In this document: positions 61,118 to 64,000 of the stretch, piece by piece
Position numbering within the stretch: the stretch's first letter is position 1
Layout: every line of letters begins with the position of its first letter
Assembly (NCBI RefSeq): GCF_001971705.1
Contig: NZ_CP019327.1
Coordinates: 2,790,001 to 2,854,000, forward strand
Reading direction: 5' to 3'
Origin: Natronorubrum daqingense
GTDB taxonomy: Archaea; Halobacteriota; Halobacteria; Halobacteriales; Natrialbaceae
Length of the DNA stretch: 64,000 nt
Position numbers and translations under genes: made by a program
The notes under the pieces: generated by a model
The model's database searches: none
What the model was told of the DNA's origin: nothing
The model's input: the letters and a program-made list of their open reading frames with translations, nothing else

Positions 61118-61564
61118 TTATTCGTCGGTCTCGATCTCGAGTCGAAGCGCATCCCCATCTTGGATCTCGTAGGAGGTCGGATCGACTGACTCGTCGTCGG
61201 CGAGAAAGTCGATCGACGTCGGAGACTCCGACCCGTCGTAGACAGTGTCGTCTATCGTCACGACGTGGTCGTCGGCTTCGGTTTCGTACTCGAAGTGAGG
61301 AAGGAGATCGATTCCGGTTGCGAACGTTACCGGTTCCTCACCTTCCATGTACCACTGATCGTCGTGTTCGTGGAGGTGAAAGTCGATCGAGTGATCGTCG
61401 GCGTGTTCCGCCTGATATCGATCGGCGGAAAGGTCGTGTGGTTCGCCGTCGATGACGACATCGAGTTCTCCTCGTTTATCGATCGCATCGTCTTCGAAAA
61501 GTGTCGTACAGCCAGCCAGTGGTAGTAGACTCGAGCACGCGACGAGAACTGCCCGTCTGTTCAT
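61118..61564 (-). CDS. Small lipoprotein
   Basis: 148 residues from the ATG at 61564. MNRRAVLVACSSLLPLAGC is a lipoprotein signal with lipobox LAGC and only a weak Tat pair. The mature part is acidic with His-rich segments (DFHLHEHDDQWYMEGEEPV, HFEYETEADDHVVTIDDTVY) in a beta-rich pattern, which could bind metal. No family recognised. It is downstream of and in the same direction as orc1, 169 bp away. Confidence 0.75.
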   Translation of the reverse strand: MNRRAVLVACSSLLPLAGCTTLFEDDAIDKRGELDVVIDGEPHDLSADRYQAEHADDHSIDFHLHEHDDQWYMEGEEPVTFATGIDLLPHFEYETEADDHVVTIDDTVYDGSESPTSIDFLADDESVDPTSYEIQDGDALRLEIETDE

Positions 61565-61733
61565 ACGAGAGCGGAGGCAGTCGCAGCATATCGGTGCTTC
61601 GTTGTCCGCCGATAGCCCCCTATTTCGACTGGACAGGGGAGACGTGCGAGCTCTCGACAGGAACGACGTTGCTGTTCGTCGGTGTATCGATCGAGGGAGA
61701 CCCGAGTACGCGTTTCCCTCACGGGGAACGTAG

Positions 61734-63539
61734 TTAGTTTTCGAATCGTGCCTGGACGAACGGCTGAACTTCGTCGATATCGCTGAGGCGGGAATCCGAG
61801 AGTAACACGGCCTCCGTCTCACCGAGCGGAACGGAGAGACTGATCTCCTTCGTTCGACCGTATCGTCCCTTCGAGACGACGACTGCGTTCACGATACCGA
61901 GCATATCGAGTTCACTGATGAGGTCCGTCACGCGGCGTTGGGTCAAGACGTCTGCGTCGATCTCTTCACAGAGGCGCTTGTAGATGTTGAACACTTCGCC
62001 AGTGTTGATGCTGTTGACGCCGTTTTTCTCGAGTAAAATGATCGCGAAGAGGACGAGTTTGCTCTGTGTCGGCAGCGTCCGAACGACTTCGACGACTCGG
62101 TCGAGTTCGATCTTGTCCTGTGCCTGGCGGACGTGTTCTTCGACGATCGTCTCCGTCTGAGATCGTTCCGCTAACTCGCCTGCCGTGCGAAGCAAATCGA
62201 GCGCTCGCCGTGCGTCACCGTGTTCCTGTGCGGCGAATGCAGCACAGAGGGGAATAACGTCGTCCGAAAGTGCACCTTCTTTAAACGCAACCTCCGAGCG
62301 GTGCTCGAGGATATCACGCAGTTGATTCGCGTCGTAAGGTGGGAAAACGATCTCTTCTTCGCCGAGTGAGGATTTGACGCGAGGATCGAGAAAGTCGGTG
62401 AACTTCAGATCGTTCGAGATACCGATAATCGACACGCGCGAGTTCTCGAGTTCGGAGTTCATTCGCGAGAGGTTATACAGCGTATCGTCGCCGCTTTTCT
62501 CCACGAGTTTGTCGATCTCGTCGAGCATGATGACGACGACGCGTTCGTCGTAATCGACGGCGTCGAAAAAGACGCTGTAGACGCGGTCTGTCGGCCATCC
62601 AGTCATCGGAACTTCCTCGAAGGATTCCTTGTCGTCTTCGAGTTCGGCGATTCGATCGTCGATATCCTCGCTCGTTTCGAACGGCGTCGACTCGAGTGGG
62701 TGTGGCGATGATTCCGCCGTGGCCGGTGTGTCGGAACCCGCCACCGTCGACTCGGTAGGTTCCCCCTTCGTTTCAGCTGGAACCGCGGAAGGGTGTTCGG
62801 AGCCATCGCCCGACGATGCGTTCGGAGTAGCTCGATCATCGGTGTGGGTATCAGTTTCCGATGATTCGTCGGTAACAGCGTGCGCATCTACGTCATCTGG
62901 CGATCTCAACTCCGTGGGTGTCCCCCCGGATGTATCGTCGTGGTCCGCCGTCTCTGAGAACAACGTCTCCGACCCGGTGTCAGTTCCAGCGGAAACGTCG
63001 GGGTCCGACTGAGACGCTCGATCGTACTCCTCGAATGCCTCTTTGAGCGCCTCGAGGTCGTCGATTCGGTCGTCGATGCGTTCTTTGTTCTTGTCGATGA
63101 ACTTGTTCGCGAGTTGCGCGAGCACGCGATACTGCGTATCAGTGACTTCACAGTTGATGTATTCGACGTCACAGGGAACGCTATACTTCTGGGACGTACT
63201 CTCGAGTTCTTTGCTGACAAATTTTGCACTCGCAGTTTTCCCAGTGCCAGTTTTCCCGTAGATGAGAATGTTCGAGGGTGTCTCCCCGCGCAACGCTGCG
63301 ACGAGAATCGTCGCCATCTTGTTGATCTGGTCGCTTCTGTGTGGGAGCTCGTGTGGCGTGTAGGAAGGACGAAGCACTTCCTTGTTCTCGAAAATCGGTT
63401 CGCCGCTGAGCAGATCGTCGAATAGCCCCTGGCTCGAGTCATTGCCATCGAGATCGGATCGCTCGAGATTCGAGAATCCGTGTGCCTCGTCGGTATCGAC
63501 GTGGTCTGCGCCTGTGGGTTCTGAATTATCGTCTGACAT
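61734..63539 (-). CDS. orc1: Orc1/Cdc6 replication initiator
   Basis: 601 residues from the ATG at 63539; an upstream in-frame ATG at 63578 would run through the ORB element and is rejected. Walker A GKTGTGKT (95-102), Walker B VIMLDEID (337-343), sensor 1 GISNDLKF and the C-terminal winged helix (TQRRVTDLISELDMLGI, VVVSKGRYGRTKEISLSV) identify the archaeal initiator that binds ORBs and loads MCM. A Ser/Thr/Asp/Glu-rich insert of about 115 residues (176-290) separates Walker A from Walker B. An ORB lies 14 bp upstream of the start. Confidence 0.95.
   Translation of the reverse strand: MSDDNSEPTGADHVDTDEAHGFSNLERSDLDGNDSSQGLFDDLLSGEPIFENKEVLRPSYTPHELPHRSDQINKMATILVAALRGETPSNILIYGKTGTGKTASAKFVSKELESTSQKYSVPCDVEYINCEVTDTQYRVLAQLANKFIDKNKERIDDRIDDLEALKEAFEEYDRASQSDPDVSAGTDTGSETLFSETADHDDTSGGTPTELRSPDDVDAHAVTDESSETDTHTDDRATPNASSGDGSEHPSAVPAETKGEPTESTVAGSDTPATAESSPHPLESTPFETSEDIDDRIAELEDDKESFEEVPMTGWPTDRVYSVFFDAVDYDERVVVIMLDEIDKLVEKSGDDTLYNLSRMNSELENSRVSIIGISNDLKFTDFLDPRVKSSLGEEEIVFPPYDANQLRDILEHRSEVAFKEGALSDDVIPLCAAFAAQEHGDARRALDLLRTAGELAERSQTETIVEEHVRQAQDKIELDRVVEVVRTLPTQSKLVLFAIILLEKNGVNSINTGEVFNIYKRLCEEIDADVLTQRRVTDLISELDMLGIVNAVVVSKGRYGRTKEISLSVPLGETEAVLLSDSRLSDIDEVQPFVQARFEN
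62762..62782 (-). repeat. ORB-like motif inside the orc1 linker
   Basis: Minus-strand TTCCAGCTGAAACGAAGGGG plus G, within the disordered insert (around residues 253-259, protein PAETKGE). It differs from the hef/cgi121 22-mer at only a few positions. Confidence 0.55.
62984..63004 (+). repeat. Second ORB-like motif inside the orc1 linker
   Basis: TTCCAGCGGAAACGTCGGGG plus T on the plus strand, in the same linker and in opposite orientation to the one at 62762. Weaker match (two changes in the spacer before the G run). Confidence 0.4.
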
Positions 63540-64000
63540 CCGTCGTACACATACCCCCTTACTTCGAGTGGAATCCAAGACCCAAAATCAGGAATATTGT
63601 GGGGTAGATGGCCCATATTTGGTGATCTACTACCAAACGTTCCTAACCGGGGTCCAGTTGATGCAAACGAAACAGAGGAAAACCAGGCTATTAAATTCTT
63701 CCCTTCGCTTCAGGGCGAGGAACGAGAGAGTCGACGATTGTCGTCCGTTGAGCGCTAATACGCAAAACCTGCGACCAGCCGAAGACAGACCGACCCATCA
63801 GAACCACCTAACACGTCCGTTTCAGGTCGATTGCACACGAACAGTGTTCGACGATCGATGCACTCCGCTTGCACTGTCTCGAGTAGTAGTAGAACGTTAC
63901 TCGAGTCCCGTGTTTGATTGTGCTAACATCCAACGCAGTGGTGTAACTCACATACCGAGATTGGAGAGAGACTAGCTTGTGGATCGAGCACCGTGCGTAT
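63540..64000. other. Probable replication origin region (continues past window)
   Basis: The 461 bp upstream of orc1 have no convincing gene and are A+T rich for this chromosome. They hold the ORB at 63553-63573 and an inverted repeat (CTCGAGTA at 63878-63885 with TACTCGAG at 63898-63905). Haloarchaeal origins are commonly next to an orc1 gene with ORBs on both sides of an A+T-rich unwinding element. Only one side would be visible here. Confidence 0.6.
63553..63573 (-). promoter_or_regulatory. ORB element upstream of orc1
   Basis: Minus-strand TTCCACTCGAAGTAAGGGGG plus T, 14 bp upstream of the orc1 start. It has the dyad-like TTCCACTCGAA part and the G run of an origin recognition box. Its place over the likely orc1 promoter suggests the initiator also represses its own gene. 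Confidence 0.7.

Noticed and set aside
63660-63690. Possible extra ORB (CCAGTTGATGCAAACGAAAC)
   Set aside because: The first half fits but the G run is missing, so it was not annotated as an ORB.

Overview
The window comes from the chromosome of a halophilic archaeon (class Halobacteria; family not fixed by anything here). The proteins are strongly acidic, and several families are typical of haloarchaea: Bat-type HTH regulators, HalOD1, HTTM, Tat lipoproteins and a split DNA polymerase D. Archaeal core genes include polD large subunit, Hef, Hel308, KEOPS Cgi121, PurO and Orc1/Cdc6. Many starts have a TATA-like box about 25 nt upstream and no Shine-Dalgarno, which suggests leaderless transcripts.

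1-13,236: an integrated accessory element, cut off at the left edge. It opens with the C-terminal half of a tyrosine integrase. It then carries a chain of tiny overlapping genes, a 1,013-residue primase-polymerase/helicase/OB-fold replicase, three genes ending in a tape-measure-like protein, two divergent regulator blocks and many zinc-finger or regulatory mini-proteins. No capsid, portal or terminase gene is visible. Base composition is visibly lower in G+C, and CTAG is far commoner than in the flanking chromosome. Two gene-poor stretches (2,325-2,766 and 3,046-3,358) hold iteron-like TTTTACGC repeats, a perfect 16-bp inverted repeat and a 22-bp hairpin; they are the best candidates for the element's origin or control region. 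Several genes here are under 60 codons.

13,233-26,984: polD large subunit with a 494-residue LAGLIDADG intein, preceded by a PPC-domain gene; a five-gene di/oligopeptide ABC transporter; an exported M14 carboxypeptidase. A transposase relic follows.

27,400-39,400: housekeeping and regulatory genes: BsuPI-like protein, DoxX, a CBS protein coupled to glycyl-tRNA synthetase, acetamidase, PAS/Bat regulator, HalOD1, polyprenol kinase-like protein, ABC-2 exporter, MFS and TspO.

39,500-49,560: two paralogous HTTM membrane proteins in direct orientation bracket hef and an ion-homeostasis operon (Lrp-HTH/TrkA-C regulator, tandem UspA, CPA2 antiporter with a stress-protein-like tail).

49,640-64,000: UPF0148, TIGR00725, malate dehydrogenase, ferredoxin, hel308-cgi121, OYE-type oxidoreductase, tRNA-Gln(CTG) beside a tandem-HNH endonuclease, purO, phosphoesterase, cysE, a lipoprotein, and an Orc1/Cdc6 gene whose upstream side is probably a replication origin continuing past the window. 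ORB-like motifs occur at this origin, inside orc1, beside the tRNA, and as an identical 22-mer inside hef and cgi121.
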